A DNA stretch of 64,000 nt from Xenosphaeropsis pyriputrescens (Eukaryota > Ascomycota > Leotiomycetes > Phacidiales > Phacidiaceae), in NCBI GenBank assembly GCA_022609375.1, contig JAGKQE010000032.1, forward strand, positions 248,001 through 312,000, given 5' to 3'. The notes beneath the pieces were generated by a model. The model was not told the origin of the DNA. It searched no databases and worked only from the letters and a program-made list of their open reading frames with translations. Of this stretch, positions 43,282 to 54,274 are shown piece after piece (position 1 is the first letter of the stretch; every line of letters starts with the position of its first letter). The translations under genes were made by a program, and so were the position numbers.

Positions 43282-45626
43282 TTACTTCCTCGAGGCATGA
43301 ACCGTCGCAATGATCGTGTCGACAACACTTGGATCGGATAGCTAGCATTGGTGTCAGACATAATAATTTCAAACATGTAGAGTAGGGGGGAACATACAGT
43401 GGATGTGTCACCAAGCTGATCTTCTTCACCTGCAAGAATCTTTCTGAGAATTCTTCGCATAATCTTGCCACTTCGAGTCTTTGGCAGATCCGGTACCACG
43501 AAGATGGCCTTTGGTGCAGCGAAGGGTCCAATGCTCTTTCTGACCTGGAGGATAAGATCCTTTCGCAATTGATCGCTGAGCTCATTCCCATCCTTGATAG
43601 AGACAAAGGCATTGACGGCTTGTCCGGTGAGTTCATCACTGATACCGACGACTGCAGCCTCGGCAACAGCGTGATGCTCAATCAAAGCAGCTTCAATTTC
43701 GGCAGTGGAAAGACGATGCCCAGAAACGTTGACAACGTCATCGACGCGACCTCGGATCCAGTAGTAACCTTCGTGGTCACGTCCAGCCCCGTCACCAGTG
43801 AACTGGAAGTGTCAGCATCAATTACCCCAAGCACATAATAACGGGAGTCCTACATAATAGCCCTTGTAAACGTTCAAGTATGTGTCCATGTAGCGCTTGT
43901 GAGCTCCCCACACAGTACGGGCCATACTTGGCCATGGTTGCTTGAATGCCAAGACACCCTCGACATCGTTTCCGTGGATCTCCTCGCCGGATACAGGATC
44001 GATAATTGCAGGCTCAATACCGAAGAATGGAAGGGAAGCACTTCCTGGCTTAGTTGGGGTGACACCTGCCAATGGCGTGATGACATTGGATCCTGTCTCA
44101 GTTTGCCAGTATGTCTGTGACTTTATTAGCATGTCTTACTGGGAAGGTTGCCTTAATTCCTCTCTTTCTTGCACTCACATCAACAACATGCGCTTCCTCT
44201 TTCCCAACAATCTCGAAATACCACTTCCAGACTTCAGCAGCGATCGGCTCTCCTACAGATCCCAATACTCTCAAGTGCTTCATCTGCGCCTTGACATGCT
44301 CATCTCCAGCACGCTTCAGAAGTCTCAAAGCAGTTGGGGCGACATAGAATTGGGTGACCTTGTGCTTCTCGATGACATCCCAATAACGTGAAAAGTTTGG
44401 GTAAGCTGGTGTACCCTCAAATACCACGGTGGCCACACCAAGCAAGAGAGGAGCGTAAACAACATATGTGTGGCCAGTAATCCATCCTACATCACCGCCG
44501 CAGAAATAGGTGTCACCGTCATGGATGTCGAAAACGTACTTTCCAGTTGCAGCGGCACCAAGCAGGTATCCTGCAGTTGAGTGCATGACACCCTTTGGCT
44601 TTCCAGTTGAACCGGAGGTGTAGAGAAGGAAGAGAGGATCTTCGGAGTTCATTGGCTCCGGGGCAATGTAGTTTGGCCACTTCTCAACCTCCTCGTGCCA
44701 CCACCAATCACGGCCCTTGGTCATTGGAACATCCGAGCCAGTTCTCTTGTAGACCAAGCAGTGAGTGATATCGGGGCATTGCTTCAGGGCATCATCAACA
44801 ATTTTCTTGGTGCTGATGACCTTCCCGCCTCTTTTCCCTTCGTCGGTAGTGATGACAACCTTGGATTGAGCGTCAATGACTCGGTCACGGAGGGAATCGG
44901 ACGAGAAACCAGCGAAGACCACAGAATGCACTGCGCCGATGCGAGCGCAGGCTAGAAAGGCGATCACGGCCTCGGGAATCATGGGGAGATAGATAGCAAC
45001 AGTGTCGCCCTTCTTGACGCCCATCTGCTTTAATACGTAAGCAGTACGACAGACTTCACGAAGAAGTTCACTGTACGAAAGCGTTCGGCCATCGGATTCC
45101 TCATCCGCCTCGTAAATGATGGCAGGTGCGTCTGGGTTCTTGATTGCGTGACGATCAACGCAGTTGTAGGAAGCGTTCAATTGACCCTCGAGGAACCAGG
45201 CGCTGTCACCGTTGCTGAGGCTGCCAGAGTGAACGGTTTGGAAGTCCCTCTGCCAAGAGAGAAGGTCGCGAGCCATCTTGCCCCAGAACTTGTGAGGCTC
45301 GGTGATGGATTCCTTGTATAATTGCTGGTACTCTTCAATGCCGCTCAAATGTGGTTTGCTTGGATGCTCTAAGTCATTGTCAGCTCATAAACTCCTCTCA
45401 TGCGGATGCTTTTGCGCTGGGAGCTGTTGTAAGAGTCCGGCAGCAGATGCTGTGTGGGGGATCTTACTTTCGAACATTTTCCTCGGAGGGTCTGAAAAAT
45501 AAACAGTCAGTACTCGAAAAGTGCATCGGCGCAGATAAAAGACAGGTAATACTGACGGAATGTGTCGACCTGGTGTGCTTCCGCAACCACCGGGTTGGCA
45601 GGAGGCCGAACCGAACCCTCAGACAT
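43282..45626 (-). CDS. Acetyl-CoA synthetase (AMP-forming)
   Basis: Six exons on the minus strand: 45626-45557, 45491-45468 (24 nt), 45368-44179, 44114-43854, 43802-43398, 43341-43282, giving 669 aa. Adenylate-forming signatures are complete: LYTSGSTGKPKGVMHS (P-loop), TYWQTETGSN, YYFTGDGAGRDHEGYYWIRGR with the hinge Asp, and RSGKIMRR with the acetylation-target Lys near the C terminus. It ligates acetate to CoA through acetyl-AMP, supplying cytosolic and nuclear acetyl-CoA; the gene is facA/acu-5/ACS1 in other fungi. The N-terminal VDTFH-PPRKMFEKHP region is only restored by using donor gtcagt for exon 1 and a 24-nt second exon. The last exon carries just 19 residues. Carbon-source regulation is known for the family; I did not identify the sites. 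Confidence 0.97.
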
Positions 45627-46013
45627 GTTGATTGACTTGTGGTTGGAGTTGATGTTGTGAGAATTTTGGAAATTTGTTGTGCTTCTCGGCGCAACAGTTA
45701 TAAATGTTTCACTGCGGGGTATGCCGCCGGTCACGCAGTGCCTGGAAATATCCTTTGAGAGAGGGGTCCACAACAGACTGTTGACTTTTCGCAGCGCCAA
45801 TTGGAGAGAAAGAGGCCAATGGATTAGTTTGGCTGGAGGAGAGGTGGGTATGTATGTATGAATGCTGATTTAGCAAGGTAGGTAGACAGGAGGAAGAGGA
45901 GGAGCAATTAATGAGAAGAGCAGGTGATAAGTAGGGTAGTAAGGTAGTGAGTATGTTGCGGGAGATGATAATTGGAAGTGGTCGGCCTTTCTCTTTTTCT
46001 CTTTTCTCTTTTC

Positions 46014-46129
46014 TTCTTCTTCTTCTTCTTCTTCTTTTCCTGCTTTCTGTTGAAAAGGGGAGGATTATTTTTCTTTCTTTCTTTCTTTTCCCCCTGGTGT
46101 GTGTGTGTGTGTGTGTGTCTGTGTCTGTG
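46014..46129. repeat. CTT run and (GT)n microsatellite
   Basis: CTT trinucleotides at 46014-46036, CTTT at 46070-46090, then (GT)n from about 46096 to 46129 with CTGT at its end. Confidence 0.85.
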
Positions 46130-46406
46130 ATGGTGATGGATGGGTTTGTGTTGAGTTATACGTATGTACTTGTGGATGTGGTGGGGAGGGGCACGCGGGT
46201 ATTAGTTTATATATACATACCTACACACATATACGTAGCTAGCATCTAGTAAGTAATAGCCACGGATCAGACATTGAATCGGCCTTAGCCTGCACCTGCC
46301 TCGATATCTGTGTATGTGCAATTACCTGCGCTTATCCATTTCGACTACTCCGTGTGCGGATCGAGGGAGAGAGGAGATGAAGAGAGAGGAGGGGGAGGGG
46401 ATGTGT

Positions 46407-46440
46407 GGGGGGAAGGGGAAGGGGAAGGGGAAGGGGAAGG
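46407..46440 (+). repeat. (GGGGAA)n G-rich tract
   Basis: Five G4 runs separated by AA, preceded by further G-runs from 46390. The spacing satisfies the usual rule for an intramolecular G-quadruplex on the plus strand. Confidence 0.8.
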
Positions 46441-46477
46441 ATAAGCATACCGTACGTAGGTAATTCAAATCACATAC

Positions 46478-46584
46478 AACAAGTAGAAGAGCAAGAGCAA
46501 GAGCAAGAGCAAGAACAAGAACAAGAACACCAACAACACCAACAACACCAACAACAACACCAACACCAACACCAACAACAATAT
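46478..46584 (+). repeat. (GAGCAA)n / (CAACAC)n imperfect array
   Basis: GAGCAA units pass through GAACAA into CAACAC/CAACAA units, forming a purine-rich then CA-rich low-complexity array. Confidence 0.8.
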
Positions 46585-46863
46585 ACAACATACTACAATC
46601 TACTGCCTTGGGTAAGCTGATGAACGGCTACGGAGAAAGGTAAGAAAGGTGGTGTCATGTGTGTATACCCACCCACCCACCTACCCACCTACCCACTCAT
46701 CCACTCGTCCAACTTTATCTTTCTCTGGTCGTCGTTGTTGCTATTGATGTTGCTTCTTCTATTTGGTCTTTTGTACAGGTAGTAACTGGGTGGCATTCAT
46801 GGACTTGGTTGGTATATGTAGTTCTTTCTACCATATCTACACAATACACAAACACATGTTTAG

Positions 46864-46957
46864 GTCTTCTTCTTCTTCTTCTTCTTCTTCTTCTTCTTCT
46901 TCTCCTTCTTCTCCTTCTTCTCCTTCTCCTTCTCCTTCTCCTTCTCCTTCTCCTCTA
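46864..46957 (+). repeat. (CTT)n then (CTTCTC)n tract
   Basis: About 14 CTT units grade into alternating CTT and CTC units: a long uninterrupted polypyrimidine tract of about 90 bp. Confidence 0.9.
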
Positions 46958-47839
46958 CATCTTTGTTAGAGATTCAAGATTGTAAATTTTGTGTATAATA
47001 TATACATACGTAGATACACCCGTGCCCCTCGTTCCCAGGTCTTACATTATGCTCCCCTAGCTGCAGCTCTCCCCACGCACTTGCATGATGCTGCGCGAGG
47101 ATGCAAGTCCAGCTATCCCGAGGCCTGTCTCTTCGCCGATGGAACAGGTCGAGTCCCTGGGTAGGGACGCAAGACGCAAGCAGGGCGAACGGGTAGCGTC
47201 TGACGCGATGCCGAGCACCTTGGGTAGTGGGGGAGCTTCTCATTTGCAGTTCAAGTGCAGCTGCCAACAGACGCCAATCCCTTCTTCCCTCAGTCCGAAG
47301 CCTTGCTGCTTGGCTACATAGGTACCGATAAGTAGATATCTGTGTACATAGTAGGTAGGTAGGTGCTATTATAAAGTACATAACAAGTAATAATAAATAA
47401 CCGTAGGATTACCTTATATCGTTAGCTACATTTTGTTCCTGTCGTGATCTTCCACTCACCTTTCACTCGGCTGGGTAGTATATAGTAGCATACTGTACCA
47501 CGTAGAATGCTCCCGTCTACCCAGTCCTACGGCGTACATGGCACGTGGTACAACATAATACGTGCTTACTTGAATAATAAGTAGAGGTAGAAAGAATAAT
47601 AAGTACGTATGGACCTCCCATAACTCAGACATCTCACACAGACAACCCAGACATCCCATCCCAGACATCCCAGACACCCCAGATGCCTTGCACCAACCAT
47701 CTCCCGTTCATTCATTCACCATCCTTTATTAATACTCTCCACCTATGAAATCCACCCTGTTTCCAAGAGCCTGTAGTCACTGTATGAACATTAGGTACTA
47801 CATTATTGGGTACTTTATCTTTATCATCTTCACCATCAC

Positions 47840-47840
47840 T

Positions 47841-47912
<72 letters not shown>
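47840..47912 (+). repeat. (ATC)n trinucleotide repeat, about 24 units
   Basis: An essentially perfect run of ATC/TCA units. Its translations are poly-Ser, poly-His/Ile or poly-Asp; none is part of a credible gene. Confidence 0.95.
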
Positions 47913-47913
<1 letters not shown>

Positions 47914-50900
47914 GCTAGACCTAATAGGAAAGGTTTTATCAATAGCCGCACATATCAAATCAATAACAACAAGGTAATCATTAAAAACCATGGAAAAGAA
48001 CATGGAAAAGAACATGGGAGAAAGAACAAATACATACGTACGTATACTCTATCTTGATACCGATTGACACCCCCATCCTATGTACACCAAGTCCGGAACA
48101 ATAATCGCATGGAATGGGTTCATGCATAGCTACCTATCTTACCTTGTGATATTTGTAGGGCCTCTTTGGGTCGTATTTGGCCTTCTATGTCAGAAAGATT
48201 AGTACAGAAGAATAAGATAATAATCATAATAATCATAATCATATGATTACAGACAGACACACATACCTACCTACATATGTAGATGAAATGCTCTCCTTAC
48301 AAGTACCTTACACCTCTACAACTACATCCTTGATGGCCTTTATTCTCTCATTATTATGTTGGTACCGGAGTGGGCAATGCTACTGTGATGTACAATAATT
48401 GCGGGTCAACAAGCTACGGGCTCGGCGCCTTTCACTTGCCTCTCTCTCTCCCTCCCTCTCTTCTACGTGCGACGACGACGACGATAATGAAAAAGATGAC
48501 GATATCAGCTATCAGTCTTTTAGTGTTCTAGTATGTATATACCTACTTGTAAGTAGGTGAGTGTATAAGTACCTCACCTTAGGTACCTTACCTGTATGTC
48601 TTCACTGTCACTCCGGTGGTCCAACCTCGTTCGTCCATCACTGTCCTGGGGGATTGCAATCTGTAAACCTTTGTAGCCACTTTCATCCCTGCCTACATAA
48701 ATACCTGTACTTATACTTGTAATGTACAGGGCACAGGACCAACAGACAATGTTACATTGTAAATCATATCCATACACAGCTTCACTCGCTCATCTCTGCC
48801 TCTTTACACAAGCACATACTCCGTGCTGTAGGTAGTACCTTTCTCAGTCAATGATCAATCCTATGGACCGCACTTGCAAGTGGGAGTACATACAGTAGGT
48901 ACTCTCTGCCTATTACCTAGGATACGTACATGCATACAACCAAGCATCGAAAGACTGCTCACGGACATACATATATGCACTCACTCATTACATATGTACG
49001 TTGTACTTCACGACGTCAAGAGCCTCATTTTTTATTTATTTATATCCTTACGTGCCTCGGGTTAAGTGGCTAGGTATGGAAACGACATTTCTACGATTCC
49101 GGAGCAGCCACTTCGAGCACCTCATTACTTATCCGACCGAACACTCTGCCTCGACTCTTGCTCCATTCTCCCGAGGTAAAGGTATGTACAAGTAGGTAAT
49201 CGGTAGGTAACAATTCCAACACACGGCCGGGATTGATAGATATGGTTGTGCTTTTCCCTCGGCGCTTTTGTTGGCTCCTCCGCTCTGTTTTCTAAGGAAT
49301 TACCTTAGTTACTACTTATGTACATGCTGTGTAGCACTTTCCATGTGACATATCCATACAACCCTTGGCCTGCGTCTGCGTCTGCGTCTGCTGATATCAA
49401 TCATGCCGCAGAACCGTCTCTCCGGCGCCGCACGCGGGCGGACAGATGGGGCCGGCCGGCCAAAGTCCACCTACGTGGTCGAATTTTATTACCTATGACT
49501 ACTAGTTACTATTATTATTACCTACTTACTACCTCCGTAGTACATATGTAGAATACACATGTACATACACAAATACCCAAGGTAGGTACCGATCTGGGTA
49601 TGAATTCTATTACTTGTACATGCCATCAACATCACTTGATTTGAGTTGAACTGGCTTTGTGTTAGATGGACTGGTGGACAATCATCAATCACATCATATC
49701 GCATTCATATCTATTGGGTACTGTACATACACAAAAGCAGAGTAGGTAGATCTAGAAACTCCATGGATACTACTTACCACTCTTGTTCTCTTCTCCCTTG
49801 TTTACATCTTACAATACTCTCCTATCAACTCCGGGCTGCTCTCAAGGTGGGTTTGATCTCATCATCATCATCTACTTCAACAAAGGACATTTCCACAACT
49901 TGGATAGACTCAGCCGAACTGTAAGTCATGTATTTCTTATTACATCGTTGACACACTACCTATGCTATGTCTTGGCCAATGGAGAAGAGTATGGCAGGTA
50001 CTCTTCCAGTCCATCCATAAAGGTAGAATATCTGTTACCTTGGTGCTTCAATGGACTAATATCGTAAGGCACTTCACGATTGGCTTACTTACCATCTTCT
50101 TCCGGATGCATAGTAATGCCCTCTCCCGCAAGCCCTCTATCATCACCTATCCTTTGCCTTTCCCCACGGGGGCATAAGGTAAGGTGCCTAGGTAACGTCG
50201 TATACTTTCAAGTGAGTAGAATATGTACCTAGGTAGACCACGAGGTCAACTGCTTTGAGATATTGATCCAGCCACGCATCATGGCATGTTATCAAATACC
50301 TACCTTACTTAACAGCTACCGTTTGGAGTACCTAAGTACCACAATAGGTAGTGTTTGGGTACTAAACCTCAATATAACCTCAGCCCTCATCATGCCCTTC
50401 TTCCTTGGCTCGTTCTAGAATTCACATCGAGTGGTCTAAAACCCCCTTTACAAGGCTGGAATTTCCAAGTGCCTACTTCTGATCTAGAGGCACTTACCTA
50501 CCTTTAAATACTACCTAGGTACACATGCATCATTTATCATGCATTCCACTCCTTGGCATTGAGAAAATATCTACAATTATGTATCAATATTCTAGGTATC
50601 GTGGCTATGTGCTTTTGAATATTGAATATTGAATATACAGAGCAAACTACTAGCATACACATACCTAGACTCGACGGCGGAGTATTATGTACTACCTATA
50701 CTCCGTCCCAATAAGATCAACGTCACATTACTGCAACTGTGTACTTGTGAGACACTCACAAAGTTCCGGGGTCTTAGGTTGAAGGGTTCAACAACCTTGA
50801 AGGAAATTCCCACCTAGCAAAAATCAAGAGCTATCCGAGAGTATCGATTGGTGTCTTGTATCTCTCAACCAAACCCTCTCACGTCCTCAACCAAAGCCGA

Positions 50901-51762
50901 TTAAATTATAACATTGCCGATGTGCCGCGCATCCTTTGCCGAGATCGGGGCGGATGTTATTACTACCTACTACATAAGTAGATATCACAAATCTCAATCT
51001 CGTCTTATGCATATTCCTATGCATGTACCACGTACAGAGTTCCTGCATACAAAGAAAAGCATCACCACGATACTGAGAATTTGTATCATACATGTACTAC
51101 CTAGTATATATATCTATGCTGAACTGGATACAGCGTTGTAAGACGTTGAGGACATAATGAGTGTTCGGCATGTCATTTCTAGATTCTGATTAAATCGAAA
51201 GGCATGTCGAGCACGGCTTGACATACATACATACTTACTTAGTTACCTAGGTACCTATATGCGTATGTACATTACCAATCGGTATCATCATCAATCGCCT
51301 TACTGCATCACTCGATACTTCAACCAAAAGAGTCAATTCACTCTGCAAATGTTGGAAGAATCCCTCAGTGATGGTTGTCTTTGCTTCCCTTTGTTAGTTG
51401 GTGGAACGATAGCTAGGTAGGTATGCAGGTACGACTAGATTTGCCCTTCACTTTCATCTCTAGAACACATGGCCTAGAGCAGTGAGAGTGAGCAGAGCAT
51501 GAGCATCATACTTATCTCTACGTACTTAAGGTACTCACAATTGAAAGGAATGGAGCAAACCGGTATCTTGCCTGAGGCTAAGGTGTGAGGCTGTAGCTTC
51601 AACCCCAAATCCTCTCCACGAGCTCTTGATGTGCCTTACGTCACTTGCAGCAGGTACGGACCTAGCTACATAGACACGCTGCTCAACATTGTTCCAAGGT
51701 ACACCAAAACATTGACAATCAGTCCGACTTCCTGTAACAAAAGAGATTTCTTGATTTCAACA

Positions 51763-52280
51763 ATGTCTCAAGCAACAAATACCAAGCTTATGAGCACCGA
51801 AGCTGGTGGCGAGCAGACCCAGTATGCAATAGTTATGATAAACTTCATCGTGTCTAGCCGTGATAGCTAACATTCAACCAGATACGAAGGAGCAAACACT
51901 TTTACAAAACTCCACGCCAAAGAGGATGGGCAATTCAACGGTGAGCAGTTATACTGTTTGAGGGGGAAGATGATTCATTTTGATGGACATGGCTTGTCAA
52001 GTACTGTACAGTCGTTAATTCGAGTCCCTACGCAGACAACTCGACCAGTGAAGCTACAACACAGGCGCGGCATGACAAGTTAGCGCGCGGTGAAAAGACC
52101 GCAGAAAATGTCAGGTATGGCGAGGCTATCAGCGAGCATGGATTTGGAGGTGAAACCTTGGGCAACAGTGGTTCTGCACAACAGGGTGGCTATGGCAAAA
52201 CTGAGGGCAGCGAGAAAGACGGCGTGAGCCAGACAAGAAAAGAGCAAGGATATGGAGGCGGCAATGATGTAGGCGCATGA
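51763..52280 (+). CDS. Small hydrophilic Gly-rich protein, function unknown
   Basis: Three short exons are inferred: 51763-51821, 51882-51940, 52036-52280, giving 120 aa. Splice sites are good (gtatgc...aaccag, gtgagc...acgcag) and the two introns fall in phases 2 and 1, joining to one frame that ends in a normal stop. The protein starts MSQATNTKLMSTEAGGEQTQ, then has YEGANTFTKLHAKEDGQFN, and a charged, Gly/Gln-rich second half (GEAISEHGFGGETLGN, QQGGYGKTEGSEKDG) ending NDVGA. The composition resembles hydrophilin/stress-type small proteins of fungi. No catalytic motif, signal peptide or membrane segment is seen. A simple long-frame scan misses it because no exon exceeds 245 nt. I do not recognise a named family. 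Confidence 0.72.
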
Positions 52281-52489
52281 GCACGTGTTTAAGAACAAAA
52301 TTGATCAAGTCAGCCGAAGATTTGTTACTTCAATCCCTTTGAAGCCAAATGTAATGTCTTTGAAGCTACAGTGACGAAGGGTCCAAAGAAGCCACCAATT
52401 GACCCAATATCATACATGTTATAACTCCTCTTTGTCCAAGCAACGCGCTCTTGATTGCCGAAACGCCTATCCATATCCAGCTCATCATA

Positions 52490-53679
52490 TCAAAGTTCCA
52501 TTGTCATCAAATAGGTCTCGTAAATTCTCATGAACTTGGCAACGAATGCTTCAAGATGGAAGACGACCTTTGTACCCATTTTAATTCTGTGCTCGTAGAA
52601 GGCCGACCATTTTATCACCTCAGCTTTCAAGTCATCATCAATGAGTGGGATAAGTTTGAAGGTCAGCGTCTTGAGAATGGTCGTAGGTGGAATGCAGTGA
52701 GTAAGGAGGTCGTACAATTTTGCGCGGACCTGAAGAATGCATGAAGTTGAACGATCGTTTACGACTTCTTGTGCAATCTGACTGATCAGGGCCTCCCAAT
52801 CTGGAGGTGGAATAGGTGTTGAATCCGAGACCTTCTCGCTATAATGTCAAATATTAGTATTTGTAGACAAACAAATAAATAAAAGATAGTAATGGATGAG
52901 CGAGAGCCTTACTTCTGTGCATGAACTGCTTCAAACATGAGAAGTGCCCTGCGAAGGTTTCTGCCACTCTCCTTGGCAATTCTCTTATTCAATCTTTCAG
53001 CTGTGACCCAGCCCTCCTTATTGCCTGACTTCGCCAGTACATCACAGATCTCATCTTCTGTGGGAGCCGGAACTCTCACGAGCAATGTTCTCGATCGAAT
53101 TGGAGCAATTATATTGGCGGTCGAATTCGCCAGTAAAATGAGTCTCAAGTTCGGAGAGTATTTCTCCATGGTCCTCCTCAGTGCTGCCTGAGCATCTCTT
53201 GTCAAATGGTCTGCTTCGTTGATCACGACGACCTTGAATTTTTGTTTCGCACTCTGATCGACTTGTTGGGTCTGCGCTACTTCCTTCAATAAATCTTGGA
53301 CAACGACTCGATCATAGTTTCCAACATCTGATGGCGTGATTTCGAGGTGATAGACAGAGGCAACAATGTTGAATTCTAGCTTGCGGTTACTAGTGGTCTG
53401 GAATACCCGCGAATCGATTTTGATCTTTTCAACTCCAGGTCCGTAAAGCTCTTTTAGTGTTGCTACGATTCGAGTCTTCTTGCCAGCTCCGGAGGGACCA
53501 TAGACCAACAGGTGTGGGAAATCTCCACTCTGTGCCTTTGTCCGTTGTTAGCTGGCTGGCCTTTTACTCGAGGGTGTACGAAATAAGTATACCAATGACC
53601 TTAGACGATCTGAGAGATCCGAATGATAAGTCAGGGCGTCCAGAGATCTGGGACGATGCTTATCGACGAGTAATGCCAT
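52490..53679 (-). CDS. RFC5: Replication factor C subunit 5
   Basis: Three exons on the minus strand: 53679-53593, 53535-52913, 52838-52490, giving 352 aa. The N terminus MALLVDKHRPRSLDAL is the RFC box II type of the RFC5 subunit. Walker A is YGPSGAGKKTR, Walker B is VINEADHLT, then ALRRTMEKYSPNLRLILLAN and the SRC-like RSRTLLVRV (Thr in place of the usual Cys). The AAA+ lid follows, and a C-terminal collar domain helps form the pentamer (EALISQIAQEV, FYEHRIKMGTK, KFMRIYETYL). RFC loads PCNA on primed DNA, and the same subunit serves the Rad24, Ctf18 and Elg1 loaders. It is divergent from MOB1, with 595 bp between start codons. Confidence 0.96.
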
Positions 53680-54274
53680 AATTTGGAGCTACAGTCAGTC
53701 CTTGAACGAGGTTCTGTATGAGTATGTTGAATTTGAGTCCCGACGCAAAGACTGGGACGACGCGAAGCGCGTAGAGTGCTCAATACCTGTCGCGTCAAGA
53801 TCTTTTATGCCTTGGGTATTAGGCACGACTGACGTTTTCAGATTGAGGTTGGTGCAGGTATGCTGCGTTGGCCGCCAGGCCGCTACTGAAGACGTCGCGA
53901 TTAGATAGTACTCTGTACCTGGCCAACACAGTGGGCAGGATCGTGTCAACAAAGCTGTGCGTACAAGTAGGCAATGATCCGTGCAGCAAGAACCTGGAAC
54001 AACAAGCACACAATTAGAGCCTTGGGGAGTACAGCGTCTTCCTCTCATCCCACATCTACAGACTCCTCTGCCACTTTCGCTCATAAACAGTCGCAATTCG
54101 TTATCTTCTACACGTTCTGGAGGCTTGCTGTTAGTTTCTCCGTATTCACGCCCGCGCAAAAAGATTCAGAAGTTCATCAGGTATGAGAGTTCTACATATT
54201 CCTTGCCTGGTCGCTCGGCTGACCAACGGAATGCTCATAGATCACCACGCAAAACAAAGTGTCATACACAAGAT
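53680..54274. promoter_or_regulatory. Divergent promoter region of RFC5 and MOB1
   Basis: The start codons are 595 bp apart. The short open frames here have no family resemblance. CGACGCG/ACGCG words near 53755-53770 (GGGACGACGCGAAGCGCG) resemble an MluI-type box (ACGCG), which drives G1/S genes in yeasts. That would suit RFC5, but the match is short and could be chance. Confidence 0.45.

Larger units (their letters stand above)
45627..51762. other. 6-kb gene-poor, microsatellite-rich block
   Basis: No coding gene is supported over about 6.1 kb, the largest empty stretch in the window. It holds long simple repeats (listed separately), many TACCTA/TAGGTA words with three perfect TACCTAGGTA copies (50226, 50512, 51244), and two GC-richer islands: about 47030-47325 and 49420-49470. 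The first 300 bp are the acetyl-CoA synthetase promoter and the last few hundred the promoter of the small gene at 51763. Long non-coding transcripts or heterochromatin cannot be excluded. Confidence 0.6.

Noticed and set aside
33581..45626. Biosynthetic gene cluster (FAD oxidoreductase plus acetyl-CoA synthetase)
   Set aside because: No backbone synthase, transporter or pathway regulator is near, and the intervening genes are core housekeeping.
46478..46957. CRISPR-like array
   Set aside because: Units are 3-6 bp without unique spacers; this is a eukaryotic microsatellite.
47712..47951. Minus-strand frame with about 24 consecutive Asp
   Set aside because: Pure translation of the ATC repeat; no splice signals or conserved flanks.
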